From Lunularia cruciata (Eukaryota > Streptophyta > Marchantiopsida > Lunulariales > Lunulariaceae), in the NCBI GenBank assembly GCA_948567375.1, contig OX419756.1, positions 73,138,552 to 73,202,551 of the forward strand: DNA of 64,000 nucleotides, read 5' to 3'. Below, piece by piece: positions 8,742 through 22,061 of the stretch. Below the pieces are notes generated by a model. It did no database searches. It saw only the letters and a list, made by a program, of their open reading frames with translations, and was not told where the DNA came from. The position numbers were made by a program, and so were the translations under genes. Every line of letters starts with the position of its first letter. The stretch's first letter is position 1.

Positions 8742-10927
8742 CTTTACCTCAAAAACAAATTTTGTTTGTTTTTGTTTCAGAAGTTGTGTAAGTACCCTAG
8801 GAGCTTACATTAGTTTTATAAAGAGAAAAATATACATTGGGTTTCCAAGGAATATCAAGTGTTTCTATTTATTTTTTGTTTGGTGAACACTAGAACCAAT
8901 TAGAGGGTGGTATGATAGTTTGTAGTTCTAATTTCAAAAATATTTTCTGTTGGAAAAGATGAACCAAAAAGATCCTGAAAGATACATCATCAAATGAGAT
9001 TGAGATTCATCCACCACAAATGCACGGAGAAAATTTTCTTCTTAAGAGTGGTTTAATAATTTTTTCCTAGCTCATTACAAAGAGATGCAAAAGTGCAAAT
9101 ATTTCAAGCAAGAGAAATTTATTACAACCAAGTAATCTTAGCCTAAAGAAAAGGATAAGCTCTGAAACCTTTTGTCTTTTAGAACTTGTACGAGGCATTA
9201 GAGAAAGTGATAGTCTTGAGTTAGTATTTCCAAAACATAGTATGTAATTTGCATGCATACACAAAATGCTGTATATTAGGTTTCAATTTCCTATTTACGG
9301 AAGTCAACAATAAAACCATATTATTTTTCATCGGATAGTCCGCTACAAATCACTTGTTTGTTTGAAGATACCCCAAATTTTTTTTTTCCGAATTCAGGTC
9401 ATCTCTATGATCAAATTCTTTATTTATGAATTACTCGGTCTAGCTTTTCAGGGATCTCATGAACCAATTTATGAGTCCATTCAATTCAATTCTGTTTTGA
9501 TTGTCTATCGGTGTCCTCACCGTCTATACAATCTACCTATTGTAAGGATTTACAATAGGTAGATTTATTTCGGGCAGCGATTCCGTAATTCCTTAAATTG
9601 AAACTCTATTAAATACAAGTTCTTATATCATACTTGAACTGGAATAGGTCATGATAATTTATCATAGTATAAAAGTCTTGTCCTTTTCTTTTACTTTTCA
9701 AAGAGAAAGATGGACCAAACGCCTTATACAAGTATCCTTCTTTATGCTGGTGTCTTCATCTTCTATCAATCTCCAAAAGCAGTTTGGTTGAATGGATGTA
9801 CATCCATAGACAGAAGGCCCAAAATACGACAAATACAAAACTACAGAAAAGCTAAACAGAAGTCAAACGAGAAACTACACTTCGTAATGCCATAATTTTA
9901 ATGCTTTAGTTTTTTGAGAAAAGGCGACCGCGTAGAAAACACGAATGATGGGAAGACCCCATCATCAATACTTTAGTTGATATACTTCATGGTAGTTCCT
10001 ACTGTGTCGTCCACCTTGTGGATATCCGAGGTACCTCTTTTGGAAAAGAATGTGCGAGCAAGATTTCATGTTAAAGTGAAGCATATCTTCTTGTTGAACC
10101 TTACTTGATAGTCGACTTTTTTCTCTCACTTGATAGTCGAATGGAGGAAAAAGTCAAACAAGATTTAAGTCAAACAAAAATTTGATTTGAAAGATTTGAC
10201 CTTAGCGTATCACACCGTTGAATTGTGGGCACAATTGATTCCCCCACGATCAAAATATCCACTTCAAATTAATAATGGAGGGGATCCACCCCTCGTCGAT
10301 GCCGTTCAATCAAGTCTTGATACAAATGCCGAAAAGTTGTGGCTGCTAGAATATTCTAATCAGCTAATCAACCTCGTTGAATCCAATGTTTCTTCATTCG
10401 ATCTCCATAAGGCATGCAGTTCCTCGCCTTTGGGATTCTCTTCGTGCGAGGAGACGGGCGGAAGTCTCTATCGGTCATTGTCATTGGCTATGACGGCCTC
10501 CTTTTGGTCAGCTGAGAACCGGTCACTATCATAGCGGTATGGGCCAGGACGAATCTCAACGTACATTACGGAAACTGAGACCTCTGAATATTCCGTCTGG
10601 ATTTAGTGAAGCGAAAGTGCATGGAGCCGGGAGATCAGTGACTGTGATTGCTCCATGGCCCTGACAAGAATGAAGTATCTACTGATAGAAGATCAGATAA
10701 TTGAGTCCAATGGTGGGAAGAATATAGTTCGAGACCACCGCGAAATCCCCTCAAGCACGTTGACAGACTAGGCCGGGATGTACCCGCATGGTCTTCTTAC
10801 ACTGTGCTTTGACGACACACATTTGGTGACAAAAACATTGAAGAATACTTCATTTTTGTCAACAGCAGAGGAAATTGATTGTGCATAGGAAAGTTTCAAA
10901 GTTTGCAACGTAATATAGGCAGCTGCG
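8742..10927. other. no gene recognised; AT-rich, one perfect stem-loop
   Basis: No supported coding region. Short open frames near 9,362-9,560, 9,710-9,895 and 10,187-10,534 match no family I know. The style of 9,290-10,700, with a tight 15-bp stem-loop, could be an old organelle-derived insert, but I cannot name an organelle gene. An inverted copy of the dispersed GGGGTCTTCCC repeat lies at 9917-9966. Confidence 0.5.
9531..9564. repeat. perfect 15-bp stem-loop with 4-base loop
   Basis: ATCTACCTATTGTAA (9531-9545) pairs exactly with TTACAATAGGTAGAT (9550-9564) around GGAT. It resembles the 3' end stem-loops of plastid transcripts, but no recognisable plastid gene is next to it. Confidence 0.7.
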
Positions 10928-11908
10928 ATGGCAGCCTTGAGTGTCGTCTCGTCGGTAGCGCTTGGCCGGTTGAAAACATGCAACGTTGGGGTGGTCGATG
11001 AGGCTAAAGCTCAGAAATGCTGGGGCCCCAGCAATTGCAGGACGACTACAGAGTTGAGGAGCCAAGGACTCGTTTCAAACAGTTGGGCCCATAGGAGAGT
11101 TTTGCGACCCTGGGTAGTAAGAGTATCGGGTGAGGGATTGCTGACTACTGACCCGGCATCAGGTGTAGATTCTGAATCAGAAAGGGAAAGGCTGGAAGCA
11201 CAGTTGTTCGCACAAATCGAAGCTTCGCCTGGAAACTTGAGTGAGGACTGTATTGCCACTATTGAGGAGTTGGGGAAGTTTAACCCTAATCCGGAGCCTC
11301 TGGCGAGAGATCCGGAGCTGACTGCAGGTTACTGGCATCAAATTAGAGGTACTCCCAGAGGAACAGGAAGGAAAGGGGAAGGGAAGCAGGAAGTTGGCTA
11401 TGTAGGTGCCTCTGTAACTCTTGGAAGAGCTACGTTCAATGCTTTCAAGCCCGGTAATCTCGACATCGTGTTGGGCGAGGTGTACAATTATGTGGGAAAA
11501 CTTGGTGCGGAAGACGAGAGTACTTATGAGCTTGTGATCATGTTCTCTACGAAGAACCCCAAAGGAGAGGACCTGCCACCGATTGAAGGTCTGATTATCA
11601 ACACAGCTGAGCAGCATGTCGAGAGCTCCTCAAGAATGGGAATAGAATTCTGTCGTGCAAAGATTCGGCCCTGCTATCCGGATAGGGATCTTGAGGCATG
11701 GAAAGAAATCTTTGGCGAGTATAATTCTCAAATGGACGATATTGGACAGGTATTTTGGGAAAATCCACAGCCTCACAAGGGTCATTTGGACTTTATTTAC
11801 ATTACAGACAACAAAGTAAGGATAACGAAGGGCAATCTGGGGGGCTACTTCGTGGTTAGGAGGGTGGAGGCACCACCGGCGTTTCTCGACACCGCCAGGA
11901 AAGTGTAG
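10928..11908 (+). CDS. plastid-lipid-associated protein (PAP/fibrillin domain), single exon
   Basis: A 326-residue protein, probably imported into the chloroplast, where fibrillins bind lipids at plastoglobules, thylakoids or stroma. The first 70-80 residues are rich in Ser, Val, Arg and Ala with few acidic residues, as in a transit peptide. The PAP domain starts near residue 90 (ERLEAQLFAQIE, then FNPNPEPLARDPELTAGYW). It continues through ATFNAFKPGNLDIVLGEVYN and ends with the family's closing strand pair, DFIYITDNKVRITKGN followed by GGYFVVRRVE. The start ATG at 10928 is the first in frame and gives the transit peptide. The gene is whole in one exon, which is unusual for fibrillins. No neighbour suggests a shared role. 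The subgroup cannot be fixed from sequence alone. Confidence 0.85.
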   Translation: MAALSVVSSVALGRLKTCNVGVVDEAKAQKCWGPSNCRTTTELRSQGLVSNSWAHRRVLRPWVVRVSGEGLLTTDPASGVDSESERERLEAQLFAQIEASPGNLSEDCIATIEELGKFNPNPEPLARDPELTAGYWHQIRGTPRGTGRKGEGKQEVGYVGASVTLGRATFNAFKPGNLDIVLGEVYNYVGKLGAEDESTYELVIMFSTKNPKGEDLPPIEGLIINTAEQHVESSSRMGIEFCRAKIRPCYPDRDLEAWKEIFGEYNSQMDDIGQVFWENPQPHKGHLDFIYITDNKVRITKGNLGGYFVVRRVEAPPAFLDTARKV

Positions 11909-14900
11909 CATCGTTCTTTAGCCTCGGTGCCATAGGTTGCTGTTTCAAAAATGTTTGATCTCCAGGCTTGATTCTGAGCCAGATCCAATCAATTTCCAAG
12001 AAATTCTTTGTCTCATCCATTTACTGAGAACTTCTATGCTGGCACTGAGAGTTTGAGTTTCTTCATGTTGGCCTAAGCCTCATCAATGCATAATTCTTTG
12101 CTCTAGATCCATGTCTAGAGTTCCTACACGACGATGAAAGGATACGGAATATCATAGTAGTCCAAATGAACGGTTGTATTGAATTTGTATTTTAAGCTTC
12201 TTCAAAAGCTCAAAACCACTCTAGCATGGTCCACATATCAAGTGTTTAATAAAAAAAAATGATTTGTTGTCTTAACACATTTTCTCCAGCATTGCTATAT
12301 ATCCTTCTTATATAGCAATGCTGTGGGTTTAGCCAAATCTACGGGGTCCATTCTAGACTTGTGTCCCCGGCCATGCTCCTTGCAGTAGAACCGGAACACT
12401 CGAAACATCGCCATAGACACCGAAGGACTCTTCCTGTGTTTGAGGCATGACCAGGATATCCTTTTTTTCTACCCTGATCTTTATAATGCTTTTGAGGGTT
12501 TCTGTTCATACAATTTGTGGTCTGAAATATTCGTAGCATCATTAACCTTATTTCCCGAATTTCTGTGATAGACAATATGGTCCTCGTCTCGATGGCTGCA
12601 TGTATGTTCTTTTGCTGCTGTCAATCTCTATAATTTCAATTATTAATATATTGCAGATTACTAACGCTATTCCTTTTGTAGGTTGAATTGAGCTTTTGCT
12701 GCACTGCACTGCATCCACACTTATCACTCCTATCTTCTCTTCTTCCCGCGATTGCCTTGCCTTACATTCAGTCATCTGTACTACCGTTCTTTTGTGAATC
12801 ATATCACAATGCATGGAATGCATGGACTTCGTTGTCCATTGCTTCGATTCTTTGTTGCTGCTCTTTGAATGAAACGATTAGTTTCTGGATCGGAATCACA
12901 TCCTAGTTAGTTAGTTACCTTACCGTTCATGGTTGCTCCTCAGTTCTGTGACCGACTGTTGTTAAGTTCGACTAGTAGCATCATTTATCCGAGGAGCATA
13001 GATGGCCAACATTTTGGAAGACTTTGGAACGTGTTGGAAACGGGCTCAAGTCTGTTGGTGAAGATGAGATGGTCCTACCGTTGGAGAAGCACCGGGCGCC
13101 ACATGTCTAATATCCAAAGCATACATGAAACCCCAGCGGCTCCTTTAGAATGTACATGAAATGCAAATGTACATTAAATGTTGAAGGCGTGAAGTCTGTT
13201 GATTCATAGCTTTGGATGTTTCGCGCTCTTAAGATCACAGTGGTTGTACTCAAGGGACGACGACTGTCACTAACAGAGGTGCTGCCACACGTTTGAATAT
13301 GCGTTATCATATCTTTCTTACTGTAATCATTAGTAATAATCTCTAGACATGGTTTTAAATTCATCAACGAGAAGGAACTGGTTAGGCACAATTCCCTTCC
13401 GACTGGTGACTTCCCACTACATACACAGTAAGAGACTTTCACGTCCTTTTAAGTCAAAAGTTGGAACTAGCTAAAGGTATCCAGCCATTTGCTGTACTTG
13501 ATAAAGGGTTTTATCCGCATACTTGTACTTTGCGGGCAAGTAATACACTGTACTGGTGATGGTGAGTCGATACAATGTGTAATCGAAACTGATACTGTAA
13601 GAAGCCCTTCGAGAGATGTTGCGAAGCAGGCGGCCTTACAATGTTACAAAATTCCCTAAATTGTTGCACACACTTGTGATGAAAGCATATCAAAACAAAA
13701 CTATGACGCAGTATACCACTGGCAAAAATTGTTGAATTTTACCAGACTATTATAGAAATTCTTATTATTTTCATGTCTCCCTTTCTGACCATTGTGTTTC
13801 TGTTCCGATTCACTCTCTTACCAGTAGAGTAGACTTTCTAAAGGTTTTATTTAACTTGTTCAAACAGGCCTCTTGACCTTGGGTTGCAGAGGTCGCCGTG
13901 CCGAATAGTTTAGTCAACACTCGCTAGATTACTTGTTTTACGCAGGCAAAGTTGCATATTTCCAACTACCGATAGGGTTTAGGGTCCAACTACGAAACCA
14001 ACTAAAGCAGTTTCACAACTTAACCTCACCCAACAATGGTGGGTATGACTCCTTAAATGGCCCGGCTTTACACTTTCGCCAATCGCGACTGGATTTAGAA
14101 GCAAAAACTCTCGCAAAGAAGTTGCGAATATCTATGCTAACTAGATCAGGATAATACCACTTACCGCTTTATACCGTTCAATTGGCGTCTACAATGATGC
14201 AAAAGAGTTGCTCCTAATGCTTCGTTGACGCTGTCGAAAATAGATGTGCTTTGATGCAATTGCCTAAAATTAAAGAATATGAAGCCGACCTGATATGATG
14301 AATTATATCGTCGAGCTGCAGCGGGCCAGTTCTCTTAAGGGTGATCACAGATCTTGTGCAGCTCACTTCCCATGTTTCAAATGTTTGAGATGCTTTATAG
14401 CAAATTGGCCCATTACCATAATGTTTTTTACTAATATGCATATAGCCTGTACAAGATTGAATATCCAAACGCTTCATAAGTACAATAAGGAGAAAACATT
14501 CTCCTCAAGCTCGATTCGTGGATGGATTCCGCGATGATAATCTAACTACTTCTCAGTCTACACTAACTATATAACTTCATATTTTCTAAACATCAAATGT
14601 TTTGGTCAGCTAAATATCTTCTGCTAGAACCAATGTCAACGTATGTACAAGATCATATAACAGAATCAGACAGCTACAGTAGTGCTTAAACTGCCCATCA
14701 TTTAGGTGTGACTACCTGACAATTCCATGATGGGCAATAAATGCTACTGCCCAAAATACCTTTTCACTTCTCTCCAGCTTACATCTCGCTCTCTTCACCT
14801 TCCATCCCGCCATCACTGTAAGTTGTAAACCTCGAAGATTTGATTCAATAACGAACAGATTCCCTGTTTGAGACTGGGAAGTAACTAGTGCTTGACCTCG

Positions 14901-15020
14901 GTACTAGTTCCATTTTCCTCATAACATGTAGACTCTGAAGCTGATGGATACTGAAGCAATCGTCTGTTACAAAGTGTACACCGAAACGAATGTACTGCCG
15001 AAGTTGCGAACTCCGCCACA
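11909..15020. other. no gene recognised between fibrillin and SEP2-like genes
   Basis: Short open frames on both strands show no family motif and no sustained codon bias. The first few hundred bases should hold the fibrillin 3' UTR. A perfect 15-bp hairpin with a 6-base loop lies at 12288-12323. The last few hundred bases before 15021 probably hold the 3' UTR of the minus-strand SEP2-like gene. Confidence 0.5.
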
Positions 15021-16044
15021 TCACTTCGATTCGTCAAAGAAGAGCCCATCAATAAGGTTGTCAAGGGCTGAATCTACCATGTTCTTGTAGTTTCTCGACA
15101 TTAGAGAAACCACATCAGCCTTCGTCCTCCATGCAAAAGCAAAAGTTGCAGCCGATAGAGTTGCTACAGCACACAGTGCTGCTGTACCTTCTAAAGCTCC
15201 CAAATCAATACCCTGGAACACGCTCTCTCCAGTGAAGAACTCCACTCCGATTGCGATTGATAGTGCTAACTGTAAAACAAAACCAAAGAAGAACAACTTA
15301 GCAAACAATAATAACAAGCAAATCGTCCAGATCCGCTTCTCACATATTGACAGTTAGAATTCATACCCAAAAACATTAACTGGAGATTCATAAGAATAAT
15401 ATAAGCGAAACAAGAAGGAAGCTTCATCTTGCTAATTATGCAGGAACTGAGGTACATGAAAGAACAAACCAAATAGAAAGCAACTCGAGGCTTACCATAG
15501 CTAGCCTGCCGGACAGAATTTCCCAGTTGCGCACTTGCTTCGACGCTTCCACACTGGCGGCCAGAAGCTCAAACACGGAAGTACCACCAAATCCTGTCAC
15601 AACTCCTTCTCCACCGGCCTCACCAAAAGCCCTGAGGGTGGCAAAACGTGGGGGCTGGATGGGCGACTTGTTCTTGGTTCTTGGACTTAGACGCTCGGCC
15701 TCCGAGATAATCTTGGCTATGTCCACCGCATCCAAAGCTCCGTACATCTCCTCTTTCCTACTCTCCGACGCATCCTTCATAGATTGGAATACTTTAGAAT
15801 TCTCCTTGTCACTCCCCTCTCCCTGTTGAGCGACAATTGCATGTCTACTAACTGAATTTGTGCTTCGGTTGCCGCACGACGTCGATGAGTGTTTCAAATG
15901 ACCAACCTTCTTAACTCCAAACTGCGGCACAGTTCCAGAAACAGAGGCCAAAGACGAGCAAGGACATCCCCTACGATCTGGAAGAAAGCCCACTCCACCC
16001 ACGAGCGTCGATCCCGATATTAAAGACCCAACAGAAGCTGCCAT
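15021..16044 (-). CDS. SEP2: two-helix light-harvesting-like stress-enhanced protein, SEP2 type
   Basis: Thylakoid protein of the chlorophyll a/b-binding superfamily, thought to bind or dispose of free chlorophyll and protect against excess light. The two exons are 16044-15496 and 15269-15021 on the minus strand, with donor GTAAGC and acceptor TTTTACAG. They join in phase 0 to give 265 residues. Residues 1-70 look like a plastid transit peptide. The first chlorophyll-binding helix contains NWEILSGRLAM, with the Glu and Arg ligand residues; the exon junction falls directly after GRLAM. A second helix follows (LCAVATLSAATFAFAW). The C-terminus MVDSALDNLIDGLFFDE resembles the end of Arabidopsis SEP2 as I remember it, as does the GESVF segment after helix one. 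I chose the ATG at 16044 because an upstream in-frame Met at 16068 would place acidic residues at the N-terminus of the transit peptide. Confidence 0.88.
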
Positions 16045-16238
16045 CGAATAATCCTGCTCGGTATGCAATCTTCAACAATCCCCAAAAGAGCTCTTTCTTA
16101 ACAATCCAAATGGTTGATCAAATCTTCAGCGAACAGAATCCAGACTCACCCACGAAACCACAAATACTCCGATTTTTGCCCGAACCGAAACTCTTCGAAG
16201 CACTTAACCGACAGGGAAAAATCTGTCAACAAATCGCG

Positions 16239-16514
16239 ACGTGTAGTTTAGTGGTCGAATTCCTCGGAAAAATTGGAAGGAGATCCAATTCCTTTGGAAA
16301 TAACAGCCTAGTCGGCGGCAGAGGTCCTGAAAGTGTCGAGTGTCTTGGAAGCCAGGAACAAGGAGAAGAAGAAGGCGTCAACGAGAGAACCGCGTTGAAA
16401 GGCGACGGAAGGGGTTCGTACTACGTGGTCGCTGGAACGAGGAATCAGCTAACCATGGTTAGGTACGCGCTTTTGAGTCCTTTTGCCTAATTTAGACCAA
16501 AAGGTGCGACGTGT
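16239..16514 (-). promoter_or_regulatory. cluster of ACGTG motifs upstream of the SEP2-like gene
   Basis: ACGTGT at 16239-16244, ACGTGG at 16423-16428 and ACGTGT at 16509-16514 lie 195-470 bases upstream of the start codon. ACGTG cores are bound by bZIP factors of the ABRE/HY5 type, which would fit light or stress control of a SEP gene. This is inference from motif and place only. Confidence 0.4.
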
Positions 16515-18133
16515 TCGCTTCTCTTTCTGACGTAAAGCGCTTGGGGCATTTAACTTAGTAAATGTCCCGAGTAAAGGCCGACCAAAGTTGCGTTCATGAA
16601 CGGCGGAGGTGGGTATACGTAGTCGTTTCAGTAGTTGCGATGACCGGCACCGTCAGGCCGCTAGACTGCAGAACTTCCCCCCTGATGACTTGGTTCAAAA
16701 TTCTCCGTCTTGGTCACGTTCTTTAACCGAGGACTAGGGGTAGGGTAAACTTACTATCTCACTCTAGCTGTTTATCTATTCAATAAGCCCTACTCCAGAG
16801 AAACTGGAGGCCCTTCAAACACCCGTCAAATTGGATAAGAAACAGGTGTCGACCTGGCAGTCCACCAAATAACACTACTCAGGCCAAGCCCCATGTATTA
16901 TTATTCAGGACGTGGGAGACGAAAACCCACGGTCTGCCCACCCCGAGCGTCCAGGATTCCTTCTTGCCATATAGTCAACTCAGGTTTAACAGGTGCTTAA
17001 CATAATGTAATTAATTAGCAAACTCCAGCTTAAATCTAAAATGGTTCAAGGTCAAACGTTCACTGCACCATTTTAGATGACGTGCATGCCGTTAACCCAC
17101 ACGTCAGCCCTAGACGTAGAATAGCAAGTAGAGCGGAGGTTTATCTCAACCAAGGATGTACTACACATATTCGACAGGAAAGGCAAATATTCGGAACAGA
17201 TCCACGGAAACCAATTGTTCCGATGGCTGCTATTGTCCTGATTTGCTGGCTTGAGTCATGTCACTAGGGTGCAAACTATCACCAAAAAGTACATGGAAAA
17301 TTTTGGAGGCGAGCGCAGCAATCTCTCAGTTGGAATGTTCAAGGTAACGAATTGAAAACAAATCTCATGTCAAAGTACCAGATGGAATATATAATTTTAT
17401 TTCTAAGTTAACCCCGCAATCTTACCGAAATGAGTAACAAATTAGATTGTAATGATCTTTATGACTTTTCATATACTGTAGTCAAGCACGATGGTGCCAT
17501 CATGTGGCTCCAGCATGGGACCATATGATGGTCAAATGCTGGAAACACTATTATATTGAATTCTGTTACCATGTACTGTGGGGATAATATTCCATCTACA
17601 TTTCATGATACTTGATACCTGGGATTCAGCCAATAGGTTCCAGAGTACAATTGACAGTCCTGTCAGCATGTGGAGGTCTTCATCTTTAGAGTACATCGAG
17701 ACCTGATTAGAAGCTAATAGCAAAAGGTCGATACAAATGTCCGGCTCGTTGCTGCCAGAAAAGGGTCCTCTTCGAGAAGTTAACGAAGGGGCGGAATGCA
17801 CCCCAGCGCCGGCGACAAGTGGAAGATAGGGGCTGACTGTTCAGAATGCAACTAGAGCAGGGGTGAAGCTAACTAGACCAAGCAGCTCAGTACGACAGAA
17901 ATGATGCTCTAGTCCCATCCTTCACCACGTGTCTGTACAGCTCACCAGCAAATCCGACTTGACTACATGTGAGTTCCACGGCGACACCCGCAGCCGCCTG
18001 TTGAGATGCATGTTTTGCATGGTTGGTTGACATTGTGCCCAGGTTAACTGGGTTCTCTTTTGCAACTGCCTAGTTTCAGTGGAGAACTTGTAGCCTGGAA
18101 GTGCACGTCACCCTCGATTGAACACGATATTAT

Positions 18134-18236
18134 ATTATTGGGGTTTAGCTCTATTGTATCTTTTATGTCTTCTTCTTGTACGGTTTGGATGGGATCTTCC
18201 CACTCTTCTTGTTGTCACACGCGGACGCTTTCTTAC
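18134..18236 (+). repeat. dispersed repeat copy (GGGRTCTTCCC family)
   Basis: Head TTGGGGTTTAGC and core GATGGGATCTTCCCACTCTT, followed by CTTGTTGTCACACGCGGACGCTTTCT. Related copies lie at 9917, 27078, 27430, 36220, 47507 and 47838 in both orientations. Confidence 0.65.
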
Positions 18237-21200
18237 CATATGCATGATACATCGGTGTTGCATAACGTACTTAGTCAACAATGACCTTCAGACTTCCCAT
18301 CATGGATTCCCTGGGCCAGACCGTGCCACCCTGTATAGTATGTCTCCTACATGCGATAATGAGTCCAGAGAATGAATATTATAGATTATTTATTTATTTT
18401 CTAAAAATATAGTTAAATATTACTTTCATAATATATAAATTAATATTTTAATATTGGAATTAATATTTTCCTATTAGAATATAATCACTAGTGGTTTATA
18501 TAGAGTTAAGTGTCAGGGGTGAAATGCTGACTTGTGTATTGAACGGTGCCTCTGTAAAGATGAGTCTTCGTTGCTTTTACATTTAAATGTAAAGAATCAA
18601 AATAGAGATACATGATGCACAAATTTTCTCTCAGAATGCCGAAGTACTTGAAGATAATGATAATTTTCTAAATCAACAAATAAATGGAATAATAATCAGC
18701 CATCGACCTTCTACATATATAAGATCAAATTCTATATTTAATAAATATTTAAATAAATTTTTTTCCATAATTAGATTAATCATATAAAATATTTTTTGAA
18801 TTATATCGGATTTATTAACTTCTTGATAAACACAGAAGATTTATTCATAATAAAGATTTCATTAAAGACCATCACGATATGAAGGTCTACATGGAAATCA
18901 CTGAGCCAACTAGGGACCATAACTGTTGTGGCAACTTTTACCTTCGCCTTTAGGAGGTCACTCGAGAGTAAATCTGCAGAGAACAAGACTATTATGTTTC
19001 GTTTATCAAAATCATCTTTGCTCCCCTCGTTATGAAGTTGATGCCTTCAACACATCATAATAATATGTTAGATGTGACAAAGGAACTTACATTCGAATCG
19101 ATATATCGCTGAAATACAAACATACAAGTAATTTCAGGTAATTTCAAGCAAACTTTGAGGTATGCTATTAAATTTTTTTTGAGATTATTTAGTTTAAATA
19201 TCGCAATCTATCTGGCCGCTAAATATGGACTACCTATTCAATAATGGAAAGTCGAGTTTATAATACTGGATATGAATTTTTATGTATACCCTATTTGATT
19301 TTTCAGATTTAAAATGGTTTTAAGTGATTAAAGATGGTTTAAATAAAAAATTTAATTCTAGTATTAAATTTTTTATTTCAAGAGTTGTATATTTGAGTTC
19401 GGATACTATGCAATTGAAACTAAATATACTATATTTAATATCAAATTAAATTTTAATGGAAGCTATCTTCTTAGTTTTAAAATAAATAAAATGGGCCTCA
19501 TGAGTATCTCAGAATAGTACAAAGGTAAAATTATATACAGTCAAAAATCTCAGGTGAAACATATATTTAGATAAACCATATAAGTTATAGAAAACCTTAC
19601 TGCATGCAAATTTATATTAGACTTTTACTTCTTACAGGTTTATTAGGGTAGAATCTATTAAGTATTGAACCATACTTGCCGTGACGAACCACCGGGTATA
19701 AAAATAGAGTTGCTACGGAGCCGGTACATTAGCTTAGGCAATAAAACCAAAATGGGTAATTAGAACACGAGCTATAAATGGGGGTGTTATGGGAAGGGAG
19801 AAGGGGAAGGATACGCGGCTTGGTTACAGGATTTACTGAAGTGCAGCTGGATAAGAACTTAACGAAAAACAAAGGAAATATTCTGAATCACTATCAGCAC
19901 GGGCCATTTAAATAAATGTCAAGATAAATTTAGAATACATATCACAACCCCTAAGGTAGAAATAATATTAATTATTTAATTAGTAGTATGAATCATTTCA
20001 TCAAATGTAATATAACTAAAATTTAAAATCATAAAAAAATTAAAAAAGTCTATTATCCTTTTTTGAAATCCTTGTAATTTAAAAGGGAATTATTACTATC
20101 AAGTTATAAAAATGTACCAAAAGTGAATTTCTAAAAATGCATTAAGCTTTAAATACCTTTACAGAATGGAGTAATTATAAATAAAAGTCTAGAGTTTGAA
20201 AATTATACTCATAATTCTAAAGTAGAATTACTAGTAAAGTAGTCAACTACCATGTAATTAAAAAGCTGAAATTCTAAAGGCATCTCAAAATGTGACTCAA
20301 CATTTAGACGAACTTCCAACCAAAATATTTATGAATGATAGTTTATAAGCTTCATCTTTACATAAATCGGATCTTCCACCTTGATGCATGCGTAACATGC
20401 TTCTTAGGTGCTTTCTTTTTCCTTTTAGAAAAACTCCAAAACTACCATTCTTGTTACCTCTTTTTGTAGAATCTTGGCAAATCTTGCAGAATTTGACAAG
20501 GAGAACAATTAGAAGAATAATATGTGCATCATTTCTTTTTTGTAAATCTCCTTGCAAGATTCACAAGCCAATTACATGAGCTTGATCTTGTTGGCTCTTT
20601 TTCTCCGCAAGTACAGTAGATAAGGAACTTAAAATTTTTGTTTGGCGTTGGAACTCAAAAATTGGTCAAGAAATAATCAAGTCATCATCATTTGGTCGTG
20701 TAACTAGTGACATTTTTCTTTTGATAAAACCTTCTCTTTGCTCCTTCCTTCAGTGTACCATGTTCTTTAATTGTGGAATATGGAATCATTAAACCCATAT
20801 ATGGTTTGGAATGATGCTTTACAAACCTCTTTGAAAACAAACTTAAACAAGCCTTGGTATCTCTGCTCATCCTCGATCTTTTGATATGTTCAAACTTCTT
20901 GTCTATATGACTCCAAAGTACTCATCGCTTGCTTCTAACATTGCATTCTTGACAATATTATTACAACATTTCTTTTGAAAATATAGCCTTGTGAGAATTT
21001 TCTCCAAGCTTTATGAGTGGTGTGCTTTGCAACATGTTGTTTCTTTTCTTATTGTACTTTTTGGATAAATTCTTTATATACCCTTTTCACCATGTTGTAG
21101 TGTCTTTTTTATAAGGAAACAAGAAATGTTCCTTCTTCATCCTCCTCCTCCAAAATAACTTCAAAATATCCATAAGAATAATATCATAAACCAGCATCAT

Positions 21201-22033
21201 AACACTCTTTATAAGCCATCCCATCAGGAAGGGAGATCAACCCACAAACTGCAAAAGGTCTTTTGTACAAAGATGAGAACTATAGTCCAGAAAGAGCTCC
21301 TTAGTAGCCATTACAGTATAACCTTCACCCAACCTTCAATGAAAATTGCACTGTTGGCATAGGAAGAGTTATCATTCTTATGGATAAAGCTAATCTTTCA
21401 TCATTTGTAAGAAAATAAATACTTTGTCCAAGCCAAAGTGACCTTGTAGAAATTTTCGATTCTCAAGCATGGAGGGAAGGAGCAACACTAATTTCATGCA
21501 TATTACTGATCAGTATAATATTTCACTTTGGTTGATCTAGGGTTGGATCCATATACAAATGTTTGTGATCTTGTGACTAAAGAGAGAAGCTTCCAACCGC
21601 TTTATCGATTATATTAAAGCCATTTGTTAGAATAGAAGGTTCAACCTTGGCTAAGTTATAGTTTCAACACAATGATGTAAACCAATGAGAGTTCAACATG
21701 GTACACTATTAAGGTTTTTTCTGTAGAGATTATCAAATACAATGATTAAGGCTGTATAAATTGATAGAATAAAATGAGGTTATTTAAAAATAGATGAAAT
21801 ACCCTATGAGAATCATAATAACTAAGTTAGAATTACAAAATAAATGAAGTTTTATGCTCTACAAATGAACCTAAAGGACTCTCTAAAGTAAGTTTTAAAA
21901 CATTGTTAAAGAGTAAAATGAAGCTTTTAATATATTATATTTATTATTTCATCTGAAGATGCAAAGATCAAGTGCTATATACTGTATTATGAACTCCCAA
22001 TTTCATATAAATTATCAACTCAAAATAATAACA

Positions 22034-22061
22034 AAAGAAAGAAAGAAAGAAAGAAAAGAAA
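22034..22061 (+). repeat. GAAA microsatellite
   Basis: About six GAAA units with one extra A near the end, in an A-rich stretch. Simple repeat. Confidence 0.85.

Noticed and set aside
10187-10534. 115-codon open frame before the fibrillin gene
   Set aside because: No match to a known plastid, mitochondrial or nuclear family that I can name.
12288-12323. hairpin after the fibrillin gene as a transcription terminator
   Set aside because: Plant nuclear genes do not end at bacterial-type stem-loops; kept only as an inverted repeat.
16110-16490. 126-codon plus-strand open frame upstream of the SEP2-like gene
   Set aside because: It lies in the expected promoter and leader of the minus-strand gene, has no family motif and no neighbouring exons.
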